DNA of 56,461 nt from an uncultured Planctomycetota bacterium (lineage in GTDB: Bacteria; Planctomycetota; Planctomycetia; Pirellulales; Thermoguttaceae): assembly GCA_900317365.1 (NCBI GenBank), contig ONGM01000013.1:1-56461 (forward strand). The letters are read 5' to 3'. The position numbers and the translations under genes are program-made. Numbering within the stretch: the stretch's first letter is position 1; each line of letters opens with the position of its first letter. The notes below the pieces were generated by a model. It worked only from the letters and a program-made list of their open reading frames with translations. It was not told where the DNA came from and did not search any database. Below, piece after piece: positions 1 through 8,915 of this stretch.

Positions 1-1
1 G

Positions 2-2734
2 ATTACCCTCGGCGGAACGCAGATCAACGTCGATAAGCCGATGACGATCGACGCCTCCGCGCTTTGGAATACGGAAAACGACGCGCCGGGTCTGACGATC
101 GACGGAAACGAGCGCTCGCGCGTCTTTTATCTGAGCGGAGACGGAGCGGAGCTTATCGGACTAACGATAACCGGCGGAAATAGTGGGAATGGCGGCGGTG
201 TTTATATCTCCGGCTCGAATACGACGATCGCTAATTCAGTGATCAAAGGCAATGCCGCCTCAAGCTACGGTTATGGCGGAGGCGTTTACGTCCAAGACAG
301 TTGCGAAGGCACAACGATCGTAAATTGCGTCATTACAGAAAATTCGGCGATGTGCGGCGGCGGAGCAACCGCTTATCAAGGAAGCGCCACCTTAATGAAC
401 TGTATGATTACGAACAATTCGGCGCGAGTCTACGGCGGCGGCGTATGTACTGTTGGCGGGAGCGAAGCCGTTTATAACGTGTCGAACTGCGTTATTTCAG
501 GAAACGCAGCGACTTATGGCGGTGGGATTAACGCGGGAGGACAGACGTTCATCTCGGACTGCGAGGTTCTTAATAATACGTCCTCGATTCGCTCTACCGG
601 CTATGCGGACTGCGCTGGCGGCGGCGTTTTTATGAACACTGGTACCACTGTTATGACAAACTGCACAATCGCCGGGAATTCGACGTCTGGAAATGGCGGA
701 GGAGTATTCAAACACAGTAGCGCCGAATCCAGCTCTTCAATCAGTCATTGCATACTGGCCGAGAATTCTGCTACATCTGGAGGTGGGGTCTATATCTCCG
801 CGCTGAACGCAAACTTGATTGATTGCGAAATCTCCAACAATACCGCAACTCAAAACGGCGGCGGGGTCTACGTCTATGAAAACGCCGCGAGTCTCTCAAT
901 AGTCGGTTCAACGATCAGCGGCAATGCGGCGTCCCTAGGCGGCGGCGTTTTCATGCGTGCCACGAACGCTACGGCGTCGATCCTTGACAGCTCGATTACG
1001 GGGAATAACCTCGTCGGACTCCTTCTGCTTTGCGCAGACGTTCGCGTCGATAATTCCTTGATCGTCAACAACGAAGGTCCGGGACTCGGTCTATGCCAAA
1101 ACGCCGCGATCGTCAATAGCACGATCGCCTATAACGGGACGGGCGTTAGCGCTTCCCTCGAAGCGACGCTTTACCTCTACAATTCAATCGTTGTGGAAAA
1201 CGACGCCAATATCGAAGGCGACTTGATGAACGTGAAAGTACGCGCCTACAATTCGCTTTTGAATATTTCCGAATGGAATATTCCGCTTCCATCCTTCTTT
1301 GAAGGAAGCAATAATTACGATTACGTCCCATCGTCGCCCCTCTTTACCGACGCGTCGAACGGCGACTATACCCTCGCCTACAATTCGCAGGCGTATAACA
1401 AAGGCGACAATACCTACGTTAGCGTCGAAACAGATCTCGCCGGAAATCCTCGCGTTTTCAACGACGTCGTCGATTTGGGCGCATACGAACGACAAACGAC
1501 GCAACTTGAAACGCCGACGCTAACCGTCGTCGGTAAGAAGACGAACGCGATCACGGTTCGATGGGACGCCGTTGTCGGCGCGACAGGCTACCGGATCGAG
1601 TATAAGGCGGAAGGGGCGACGGCGTACGAGTCGATCGCGCTCGCGGGGAACAAAACCCAACGTCAAATCTCCGGTCTTGAAGAAGGCGAACGCTACAATA
1701 TTCGTCTCACCGCCCTCGGCGACCCGTCGGAAGATTCCGAAAGCGTCGAAATCACCGTCGACACGCAAAGGACGCTCGACGCGCCCGTCGTTTCGCTCGT
1801 CAAAGCGACGGAGTCTTCCCTTGAATTCGAGTGGGACGCCGTCGATAACGCGGTCGGATACAGAGTCATGTACATTGCGGCAGGCGGCGCCGCGTACACA
1901 ACCCTTGACGTCGGCGCGCAAACGAGACTCGTTCTCGACGGTCTGCAAATGGAAACGAGCTATAGCCTGAAAGTCGCGGCTCTCGGCGACGGCTTCGACT
2001 ATAAGACCTCACCATATTCGCCTCTGACCGCATACTGGACGCTCAACCCCTTTAAACTGCTCGTTCCAACGCTCACCGCGACGGACGCGTCCAACGACTC
2101 AATCCTACTCCACTGGGATTCCGTGCCGAACGCGACGAAATACTACGTCGCCTACGCCCCGGTCGGTTCGTCGACCTTCACGACAAAATCCGTCGCCGCG
2201 ACGAAATCTTATTATCAGATCGTCGGTCTCGAACCGAATACGGAGTATCAGGTCAAACTGCGCTCCGTTAGTTCCAACCCGGAATATATCAATTCCAAGT
2301 ATTCCCCGGTAACGACGCTCGCGACGACGAACGACGCATTGGTTAAGACCGCGCTCGCTTCCCCGACGCTGAACGTCGATCAAACGACCGCGACCTCCTT
2401 GACCGTTTCCTGGAACGCCGACCCTCGCGCGACCGGATACTCGCTCATTTACAAGGAGAGATCTGAATCGGCTTACAAGACCGTCAATCTTGCCGCGACG
2501 GAGAGGAGCTTCACGATCAACGATCTGACGCCTGGCACGAGCTACTACCTTAAGGTTCGCGCTCTCGGAGACGGCGTCTTCTGGTCGAACTCGGCGTACT
2601 GCGCGACGAAAGTCGCCCAAACGACGGCCGTCGACGCGCTCGACGCGCTCTTAGCGACCGACGACGAACTCTTTGAAGAGTTTGACGACGAATTTGATCT
2701 TCTCGCCGAAAACGTCCTCGCGAAGCTTGCGTAA
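2..2734 (+). CDS. Surface/exported right-handed beta-helix protein with four FN3 domains (5' end cut by window edge)
   Basis: The reading frame is open from the first base of the window, and the codons before the first ATG (41) already read like the family, so the true start lies upstream. Counting from that ATG, residues 1 to about 480 are short beta-helix rungs rich in GGGVY and NCxI patterns, as in parallel beta-helix 'polymorphic outer membrane/choice-of-anchor' proteins, closing with a DLGAYE motif. Four fibronectin type III domains follow, at about 486-575, 577-665, 672-765 and 770-860, each with a WDA..A..Y core and an L.P.T.Y.L.V.A motif. The last 35 residues are strongly acidic (DDELFEEFDDEF). 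No catalytic site is visible. A role as a secreted adhesin or glycan-binding protein is inferred. A strong hairpin terminator follows the stop. Confidence 0.85.
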   Translation: MTLGGTQINVDKPMTIDASALWNTENDAPGLTIDGNERSRVFYLSGDGAELIGLTITGGNSGNGGGVYISGSNTTIANSVIKGNAASSYGYGGGVYVQDSCEGTTIVNCVITENSAMCGGGATAYQGSATLMNCMITNNSARVYGGGVCTVGGSEAVYNVSNCVISGNAATYGGGINAGGQTFISDCEVLNNTSSIRSTGYADCAGGGVFMNTGTTVMTNCTIAGNSTSGNGGGVFKHSSAESSSSISHCILAENSATSGGGVYISALNANLIDCEISNNTATQNGGGVYVYENAASLSIVGSTISGNAASLGGGVFMRATNATASILDSSITGNNLVGLLLLCADVRVDNSLIVNNEGPGLGLCQNAAIVNSTIAYNGTGVSASLEATLYLYNSIVVENDANIEGDLMNVKVRAYNSLLNISEWNIPLPSFFEGSNNYDYVPSSPLFTDASNGDYTLAYNSQAYNKGDNTYVSVETDLAGNPRVFNDVVDLGAYERQTTQLETPTLTVVGKKTNAITVRWDAVVGATGYRIEYKAEGATAYESIALAGNKTQRQISGLEEGERYNIRLTALGDPSEDSESVEITVDTQRTLDAPVVSLVKATESSLEFEWDAVDNAVGYRVMYIAAGGAAYTTLDVGAQTRLVLDGLQMETSYSLKVAALGDGFDYKTSPYSPLTAYWTLNPFKLLVPTLTATDASNDSILLHWDSVPNATKYYVAYAPVGSSTFTTKSVAATKSYYQIVGLEPNTEYQVKLRSVSSNPEYINSKYSPVTTLATTNDALVKTALASPTLNVDQTTATSLTVSWNADPRATGYSLIYKERSESAYKTVNLAATERSFTINDLTPGTSYYLKVRALGDGVFWSNSAYCATKVAQTTAVDALDALLATDDELFEEFDDEFDLLAENVLAKLA

Positions 2735-2755
2735 CGCAAACCTTCGCCAATAAAA

Positions 2756-2806
2756 GAAGCGCGCCGCGACCGTTCGATTTGAACGTCTCGCGGCGCGATT
2801 TCTTCT
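2756..2806 (+). terminator. Rho-independent terminator of the beta-helix gene
   Basis: A perfect 10-bp stem (CGCGCCGCGA at 2760-2769 with TCGCGGCGCG at 2788-2797) encloses a second stem (CGTTC/GAACG, 2771-2775 and 2781-2785). It begins 25 bp after the stop and is followed by the T-rich run ATTTCTTCTT. Confidence 0.8.
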
Positions 2807-2916
2807 TAAGACGCCAATTGGAGACATATTCGAGCGCCCTACCCTGAGACGATTTGAACGTCTTGCGAGTCGCATAAAGACAACCTTTGGCGATTCGATA
2901 ATTTTCCGCGTTCTCC

Positions 2917-2944
2917 TTGCCTTGAACCTTTCTTCGCCTATATT
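2917..2944 (+). promoter_or_regulatory. Candidate sigma70-type promoter for the 3070 gene
   Basis: TTGCCT (2917-2922), a 16-bp spacer, and TATATT (2939-2944). The same hexamer and spacer occur before the radical SAM gene at 8796-8823, which strengthens the call. No experimental start is known. Confidence 0.5.
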
Positions 2945-3069
2945 AGCTTCAGGATCAGTGCGGCGCCGGATCGTTGCGTCCCGGCGTTTCGCGCCCCCGC
3001 CCCTTCAGAACGAATCCAAACGCGTCCAAACGCGCGCGTCGCAACTCACCCTACTAATCGAGCTAGACA

Positions 3070-3495
3070 ATGAATAATCGATCTTGCCTTTTCGTCTGCA
3101 TATTAGCGTCGATCGCCGTCCTTCTTTCCGCGTTGAATCTGGTTCTCAATCTAAGCCGTAATTCCGACGTCCACCAAAATCTCCATTACGAATTGTGCCT
3201 CGGTCTCAACGACAAAGAGTCAAACCTCCCTGTCGCGAGTCTTGAAGAAGCGCGAACGAAACTCGAGCCAATCTTAATCTCGCGCTTCGGCGGCTATGCC
3301 GTTCAAGAAGCGCGCGGCGGCTGGATCGACGAAAAGGGAACGGTATTTCGGGAAGATTCCCTCGTCATATCTCTCGACGATACGACTCTCGACGAAGTAA
3401 AGGCGCTCTCAGACGAACTCCTACGCGTTTTCAATCAAAGCTCCATTCTTATTCGAAAAAGCAAGGTTCAAACGGAATACTATTCAGGTAAGTGA
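3070..3495 (+). CDS. Small membrane-anchored DUF3574-like protein
   Basis: This 141-residue protein has one N-terminal hydrophobic segment (about residues 4-28) and few positive residues before it, so it is either a signal anchor or an uncleaved signal peptide. The rest is a single small domain with a GGWIDEKG turn, a REDS motif and a FNQSSILI strand near the C terminus. That pattern resembles DUF3574 proteins, whose function is unknown. The assignment is from remembered pattern, not from a search. The gene stands alone: it has its own promoter candidate, and 152 bp separate it from the next gene. Confidence 0.6.
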   Translation: MNNRSCLFVCILASIAVLLSALNLVLNLSRNSDVHQNLHYELCLGLNDKESNLPVASLEEARTKLEPILISRFGGYAVQEARGGWIDEKGTVFREDSLVISLDDTTLDEVKALSDELLRVFNQSSILIRKSKVQTEYYSGK

Positions 3496-3647
3496 TCGCA
3501 AGATTATATAACGAAATCGAGTAAGGAGCAGAATGAAATAGGTATCGTTTATCTCTCTCGAAAGACGCTACGTCGAATCTTTACGTATGTCCCAACGTTT
3601 CTGACCACGAACGATTCAACCCGCAGTTACAAGAGTGAAACGACGTC

Positions 3648-6600
3648 TTGACCAAAATTCAGCGTTTTGGTAGTATGAAAAGACAATTGTCGTTGAGCGA
3701 GCGCGCGCTCGTTCAGGCCGCACGGTGTTTTTTGGGTTGTCGAATGTTGTACCAAACCAGGTTGACGCGTTTGTATGTAGGCGTTATGCTTCTGACTGTT
3801 ACTCTATTTAGAGTTGCAACCACAGACGCATACGGTCAAGACGCGTCGAACTCAATATCGCGTCCAACGACAAACGTCAAGTCGTCAACAGCGCCGACGC
3901 AAGAACCGTTTCAACCGGGGCTCATACGCGTTGATTTTTCTATTTCGTCCCATGAACCGTGTAACTGGGACGGCGAATTGAGCGTCTCGCGCGGTTCTTT
4001 TGCAAACGCGGTTCCACTCGGTTCGTCTGCGGCGAGTCCGACGGACTTTCTTCCGCTCGATCAGGCGCAAGACAGACTTGTTCTTCACACAAAGGTTCCG
4101 ACAACTTTCTGCGGCGTTGAGACGACGATTTTTGCGCCGCAAGACTCTCGATTGGAACTAAAACTGACCGAAAGATCCTCCGGACGATCGATCGCGAAAA
4201 CAATCTTCGTCAATCGCCTAATAGAATCCTCGACAAGAATACCGTTTGACTCCAAAGGAAACGGTATCGAGATTATCCGCGCGCCTGGAGACGATATTCC
4301 GGTTCGAATCCTAAAGTTTACCTCTTTGAATACGAGAACGGCGCGATCAACGATCTTTAGACCAAACGAAACGTTCGTTCTTGAGGCGCTTCCTCGTTCA
4401 TGTTCCCGCAAAGTTACGACGGATCTTATCCTCGTCGCGTCCGCTCGTCTTCGGAACAAAGAAGAGGCGTTTTGGTCGGAAACCAGAGAGATCGACCTGC
4501 GAACGCTCGCAGCCAACAACGAGATTGTTGGCGATCCTTATTCCGTCCCGACGCCAACTTCCTTTCAACTGACGACGCCGAACGCCGACGGAGTCTTTGA
4601 GATCGTTCTCGAACTCGTTGAAAAGACGCCCGCAAAATCAACGTTCGCGCTACCCGGCGTTCCGAAGCCTACCGGAACGGTCGTCGCTCGACGGTCGTTC
4701 CAGTGCGTCGTCGTCTCACGCGAAAAAGAAATAGAAACCAGCGACGCGCTTGAAGCCGTCGACGGCGATCTTCGCGCGCAGCTTCTCGAAACGATCGACC
4801 CGACAAACGCCGCATGGCGAAAAAGTTTTTCCAAGCGTTCGCTCATTCCCTTTTTACGACCGTCCGGTTCAAACGCAAGCTCCGTTAAGGCAAACTCCGT
4901 TAAAAACGACAAAGGATTCCTTCACGTTCCGGCAACCTTTGCCGACGACGCGACGGACGCTTCGAACCAACGTCGATTTGCTGAAATTCGTCCGAGTATT
5001 CAGAACGATATGTCAAATGATCGGTCGTCGTCCATGGGCGAACGCGCCGACTCGTCGGTTTCTTTAAACCCGGCGTCCGGTCTCGTTCTGGGTCAAACGA
5101 ACGCTCAAAACGACGCGCCGCTCGGAGTCAACATTTTCAATTTGAAGTCAAAAAGGGAAGAAGAAAAACGTAATCTCGAGCAGGCGGAAGCAACGTTCAG
5201 ACTTGAAGTCGCGACAAATTGGGAGCGAGATAATTACCAACGTTTCATGCGCAATCTTGATCGCCAGACGTGGGGACTCGCCGCCGACCTCTGGGAAAAA
5301 CCGTTGAGTAGCGGTTCGTCGCGCCCATTTACGACGGAGGAGCTCTCTAAACTCGGGGGCTTTCATACAAAATTCCTGCGTTTAGCGCCGAATTTGGAGA
5401 AAGGTTCGGCGTCGAACGCCTTAATCACGGCTCACTTGACGAACGACGCAAGACAAACTTCGACGTCATGGGAAGCCTACCCTATTCCCATCCAAACGCC
5501 GGGAGCGCCGCACCTACTCGAAATCGAGTATCCCGCCGCTTTTCCGCAACAACTTGGAATCAGCGTTCTCGAACCGTCCGTTTCCGGCGGATTGTTCCCG
5601 AATTCAATCGATTTCGGGCTTCTTACCGACGACGATCCCCTTTCCGATCGCGCCTCAAACGAAGTCTCGCGATTTACCGCGCTCTTCTGGCCGCGCACCA
5701 AGACGCCTATCGTTCTGATCTCAAACTGTTCCGATAAAACGCCGGGCGCATACGGACAAATTCGCGTCTATCGAGCGGACGATAAGCGAGCTTCCGCGTC
5801 CACGCCAAATCGTGGGCGCGTCTTTAGCCCCATTCTTACCCAACCTGCGATATGCGACCAATTTTCCGTGAGACAAGCGAATTCCCTATTCGGTCTAACC
5901 GGCGCTGAAAATTGGGCGTCGTTTGAAGACGCAACGAATCGGGCTCTCTTCTATCTTTCGGCGTATAATTACGACGCGCTGACGTTGGCGGTCGTTTCCG
6001 ATGGTTCCGCGCTCTATCCAAGTTCGATTTTGAATCCTTCGCCGCGATACGACGGCGGAATCTACCTTGCGAACGGTTCCGATCCCGTTCGTAAGGACGC
6101 CCTCACCTATTTAATGGCGAAATTCGAGCAACGTTACAAAACGCTCATTCCGTTAGTCAAGCTCAACGGAACGCTTCCGGCTCTTGAGAAGCAAATAACG
6201 GCGTTGCGCGAAAATCGAATATCAACGGAGACGAGAGCTTCTGTCGAGGGCGTGGAATGGATTGGTCCAAACGGTCGGAAGGTCGTCGATTCGGCTCGCT
6301 ATCGCAATGGTTCCGGATCGTATTACAACATTTTGCACCCAGTCGTCGAAGACGTCGTTCTAGCCGTTATCGACGAATTGGCGTCGCGTTGCGCTTCTTA
6401 TGAAAGCTTTGGCGGGTTGGCGCTCGACGTAGGAACCGACGGCTGGCTGTCGCTTCCGGACGACGTCTTCTACGGTATGGACGACGAAACGATTATGCGT
6501 TTTGTTCGCGAATCGAACTTGCAGTCCGTTCTAGCCGCGCGCGGCGATCGAAAAGTTCAAGACCTATTGCTTGCAAAAGGCGCGGATCGGTATCTGAAGC

Positions 6601-8720
6601 GCGCTGAGTTTATTCGCGACGTATGCTACGAAGAATGGCTGAACTGGCGCGTCGACGCGCTGTGTCGATTTTACGCCAAAATTCATGAAACGCTCGCGAA
6701 GTACCGTCCTGATCTCAGATTATACCTGACGCCGAGCGCCGTCTTCGACACGCCCAATAGCCAAGCGAGATTGTACCCAAGTTTAGGCGGATCGCGCAAC
6801 ATTCGCGACACGCTCAAGCTCATCGGATTAGATCCGAGCAAGTTCGCGCGTCTTCAAACGGAAACGCGATCCCCTAATCGAATAGCGCAAGCAAGGTACG
6901 TAAATCAAAGCGGCGCCCCCGACAGTTTTACGGTTCTCTTGCGACCGGAAATTTTGGCTCCGACGTTCCCGCTTGGCAAACGCGCCGTTACGGACGAGCT
7001 GTCGTCTCCGAGCGCCATGTCGCTCTTTTCCGTCAATCAGGCGTTTCCCGGCGTCGTGTTTTTGCACAAGTCTGAAGAGCGTCCGCTCTATGATTTTGAC
7101 GTCATAAGTCCGTTTCGTCCGTCCGTAACGGCGCTCCACACGCGCGCGCTTCCAAGCGGATACGCCAACAGACGTCGTTTTGCCTCCGCGCTTGCCGTCG
7201 GCGATCAACTGTGTTTTTTCGACGGGGGAAATCTTGCGCCGTTCGGTCAAGAGAGTTCGCTCCGAGACTGGGTCTACGTTTTCAAAAGTCTGCCGGCCGT
7301 CTGCTTTAAAACATGGACGCCGTCGTCTGACTCCGCAATTAAGCAAGCGTCTCAAGAATCGAGCGATTCGGCGCTTGCCGGGAGCGAATTGGAAAAGGAA
7401 CAAAACGAAAAGTCAATTCAACCTTTGGTTGTGAGATTTCATCGTTCCGAAAAAGAAACGTGGTTCTATTTCCTGAACACGGCGCCGTTCCATCTCGGCG
7501 TGAGCCTTTCTTTATCGACGCGTCCCAACGCCGCCTACGAGTTGTTCGCCGGTCTGCGTCGCGAAGAGCCAAAAGCGCTAAGCGACGGCGTCGTTTGGAA
7601 TTTCACTCAAACGCCTTACGATCTTGTCGCAATTCGCGTGGAGGATCCTACGGCGTCTATCGACTCGCTAGACGTTACGCGACCTGTCGAAGTGTGCGGC
7701 GAAGGCGGGAGACTCCAGCGCGCCGTTGAAGAATATATTGATCGCGCGCTCGTCGCTCAACGCGGCGTCGCCCACGAGTTGCGCAACGCGAATTTCGAAG
7801 AGTCTTACCTTGAAGCGGAAAACAAATCGTCAGACCTTGCGCCGCAGATCGAGAAAAACGCGGAAAAACAAAATCTCCTCGGCGTCGCTCCTCCGCGTGT
7901 GAACCTGTTTAAGAAGTCGGACTCCCCCGCGATTGAATTCGACGAAAATACCGCGCGTCAAAAAACCGCCGCCGTACCGCCCAATCCGACTCAAATACCA
8001 GGCTGGCGCGCTTTTGGTCCCAACGAGGTTGACGTGCGGCTCGACAATAAGGTCGTGTTTAAAGGCGCCGCGAGTTTGAAGATATCCTCAACAGGAGCGG
8101 TCGGCGGCGTTCTTTGTCAGCCTTTCACGGCGCCAACGACAGGTCGGCTCTGTTTCCAAATAGCGTTCGGCGTTTTGCCCAACGAAGACTTGCCGCTGGC
8201 CGTCTGTTTGACCGGTCGTCGCAACGGCAAGCCGTTCAACCGTCGAATATCAGTAGGCGACGTCCTATTGCAAAAGGCGCGTGCGGAAAACCGGGCCGCC
8301 CCCAACGGCGTCGTTTGGATTCAAGATCAAGCGATATTTGACCGTCTCCCATTCGACGGACTGGAGAATCTTTCTCTGCGCTTTGAACTCAACGGGAAAG
8401 GACAAGTGTGGATCGATGAAATTAACGCTTTAAAAATCGCGTTCACGGCCTCGGAACAGCCGGAACTCATGCGCCTTATCAATACAGCCGAATACCGACT
8501 CTCAAAAGACCGAGTGACGGATCTCATCTTCATGTTCGACGGATATTGGGCAAAAGCGCTCAAAGAAGAGATTCCGAGCAACTCGGAACTACTGGCAAAT
8601 CGTCCAAGAAGACCGGCTTTTGTTACGGAAGCGCCCGAGCCGCAAAACGAAGCGGACTCAGATAAAGCGGAATCGCCCGGAATTTTCGATCGCACGCTAG
8701 GTCGCCTGAAGTTCTGGTAA
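3648..8720 (+). CDS. Giant exported protein with glycoside hydrolase-like (GHL10-type) core and C-terminal carbohydrate-binding-like domain
   Basis: The frame opens at a TTG (3648). ATGs at 3675 and 3744 are alternatives, and the one at 3744 gives the cleanest signal peptide (hydrophobic VGVMLLTVTLF, then TTDAYGQ). No Shine-Dalgarno sequence decides between them. The first 500 or so residues are beta-rich and unassigned, followed by a Ser/Glu-rich linker. Residues about 800-1090 look like a TIM-barrel of the family-10-like GHL10 type: YNILHPVVEDVV near 892 and GGLALDVGTDGW near 922 match the 'LNP.HP.V....' and 'DGI.LD' patterns. Residues about 1440-1600 resemble a beta-sandwich carbohydrate-binding domain, and the last 60 residues are helical. 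Planctomycetes carry many such very large exported proteins of unknown substrate. The hydrolase call is tentative, since I could not pick out a catalytic Glu/Asp pair. Confidence 0.7.
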   Translation: MTKIQRFGSMKRQLSLSERALVQAARCFLGCRMLYQTRLTRLYVGVMLLTVTLFRVATTDAYGQDASNSISRPTTNVKSSTAPTQEPFQPGLIRVDFSISSHEPCNWDGELSVSRGSFANAVPLGSSAASPTDFLPLDQAQDRLVLHTKVPTTFCGVETTIFAPQDSRLELKLTERSSGRSIAKTIFVNRLIESSTRIPFDSKGNGIEIIRAPGDDIPVRILKFTSLNTRTARSTIFRPNETFVLEALPRSCSRKVTTDLILVASARLRNKEEAFWSETREIDLRTLAANNEIVGDPYSVPTPTSFQLTTPNADGVFEIVLELVEKTPAKSTFALPGVPKPTGTVVARRSFQCVVVSREKEIETSDALEAVDGDLRAQLLETIDPTNAAWRKSFSKRSLIPFLRPSGSNASSVKANSVKNDKGFLHVPATFADDATDASNQRRFAEIRPSIQNDMSNDRSSSMGERADSSVSLNPASGLVLGQTNAQNDAPLGVNIFNLKSKREEEKRNLEQAEATFRLEVATNWERDNYQRFMRNLDRQTWGLAADLWEKPLSSGSSRPFTTEELSKLGGFHTKFLRLAPNLEKGSASNALITAHLTNDARQTSTSWEAYPIPIQTPGAPHLLEIEYPAAFPQQLGISVLEPSVSGGLFPNSIDFGLLTDDDPLSDRASNEVSRFTALFWPRTKTPIVLISNCSDKTPGAYGQIRVYRADDKRASASTPNRGRVFSPILTQPAICDQFSVRQANSLFGLTGAENWASFEDATNRALFYLSAYNYDALTLAVVSDGSALYPSSILNPSPRYDGGIYLANGSDPVRKDALTYLMAKFEQRYKTLIPLVKLNGTLPALEKQITALRENRISTETRASVEGVEWIGPNGRKVVDSARYRNGSGSYYNILHPVVEDVVLAVIDELASRCASYESFGGLALDVGTDGWLSLPDDVFYGMDDETIMRFVRESNLQSVLAARGDRKVQDLLLAKGADRYLKRAEFIRDVCYEEWLNWRVDALCRFYAKIHETLAKYRPDLRLYLTPSAVFDTPNSQARLYPSLGGSRNIRDTLKLIGLDPSKFARLQTETRSPNRIAQARYVNQSGAPDSFTVLLRPEILAPTFPLGKRAVTDELSSPSAMSLFSVNQAFPGVVFLHKSEERPLYDFDVISPFRPSVTALHTRALPSGYANRRRFASALAVGDQLCFFDGGNLAPFGQESSLRDWVYVFKSLPAVCFKTWTPSSDSAIKQASQESSDSALAGSELEKEQNEKSIQPLVVRFHRSEKETWFYFLNTAPFHLGVSLSLSTRPNAAYELFAGLRREEPKALSDGVVWNFTQTPYDLVAIRVEDPTASIDSLDVTRPVEVCGEGGRLQRAVEEYIDRALVAQRGVAHELRNANFEESYLEAENKSSDLAPQIEKNAEKQNLLGVAPPRVNLFKKSDSPAIEFDENTARQKTAAVPPNPTQIPGWRAFGPNEVDVRLDNKVVFKGAASLKISSTGAVGGVLCQPFTAPTTGRLCFQIAFGVLPNEDLPLAVCLTGRRNGKPFNRRISVGDVLLQKARAENRAAPNGVVWIQDQAIFDRLPFDGLENLSLRFELNGKGQVWIDEINALKIAFTASEQPELMRLINTAEYRLSKDRVTDLIFMFDGYWAKALKEEIPSNSELLANRPRRPAFVTEAPEPQNEADSDKAESPGIFDRTLGRLKFW

Positions 8721-8756
8721 CCTCCCGACGGAATCGATTGGTTACCGTTTCTGTTC

Positions 8757-8816
8757 GCGTCTCGCCGAAAGGGAAATTACCAACTGGAATTTCGTTTGCC
8801 TTTTCGGACGAGACGC
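8757..8816 (+). terminator. Inverted repeat, probable terminator of the 1690-aa gene, overlapping the next promoter
   Basis: The left arm GCGTCTCGCCGAAAGG (8757-8772) pairs with CCTTTTCGGACGAGACGC (8799-8816), with two single-base bulges. The right arm contains part of the -35 hexamer of the following promoter, and a T-rich stretch (ATTCTCTTTT) begins just after the -10. Confidence 0.5.
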
Positions 8817-8823
8817 CTATAAT
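8796..8823 (+). promoter_or_regulatory. Candidate promoter of the radical SAM gene
   Basis: TTGCCT (8796-8801), a 16-bp spacer and a consensus TATAAT (8818-8823), 92 bp before the ATG. It is embedded in the right arm of the preceding hairpin. Confidence 0.6.
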
Positions 8824-8915
8824 TCTCTTTTGAAGGTCGACGCCCTAACCGGCGCCGCATTGAGTCTCGCCTTCTCCGCGTATGATCACCACCGTTTATA
8901 GACCACGACGCCAGT

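Larger units (their letters stand above)
2735..3069 (+). other. Intergenic region with terminator, promoter and GC-rich leader
   Basis: This 335-bp gap holds the terminator above, then the promoter at 2917-2944, then a leader of about 120 nt. The leader contains a short GC hairpin (CGCCGG/CCGGCG near 2963-2985) and a repeated CCAAACGCG unit around 3010-3030. No ORF with coding character or RNA gene was recognised here, and no Shine-Dalgarno sequence precedes the ATG at 3070. Confidence 0.5.
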
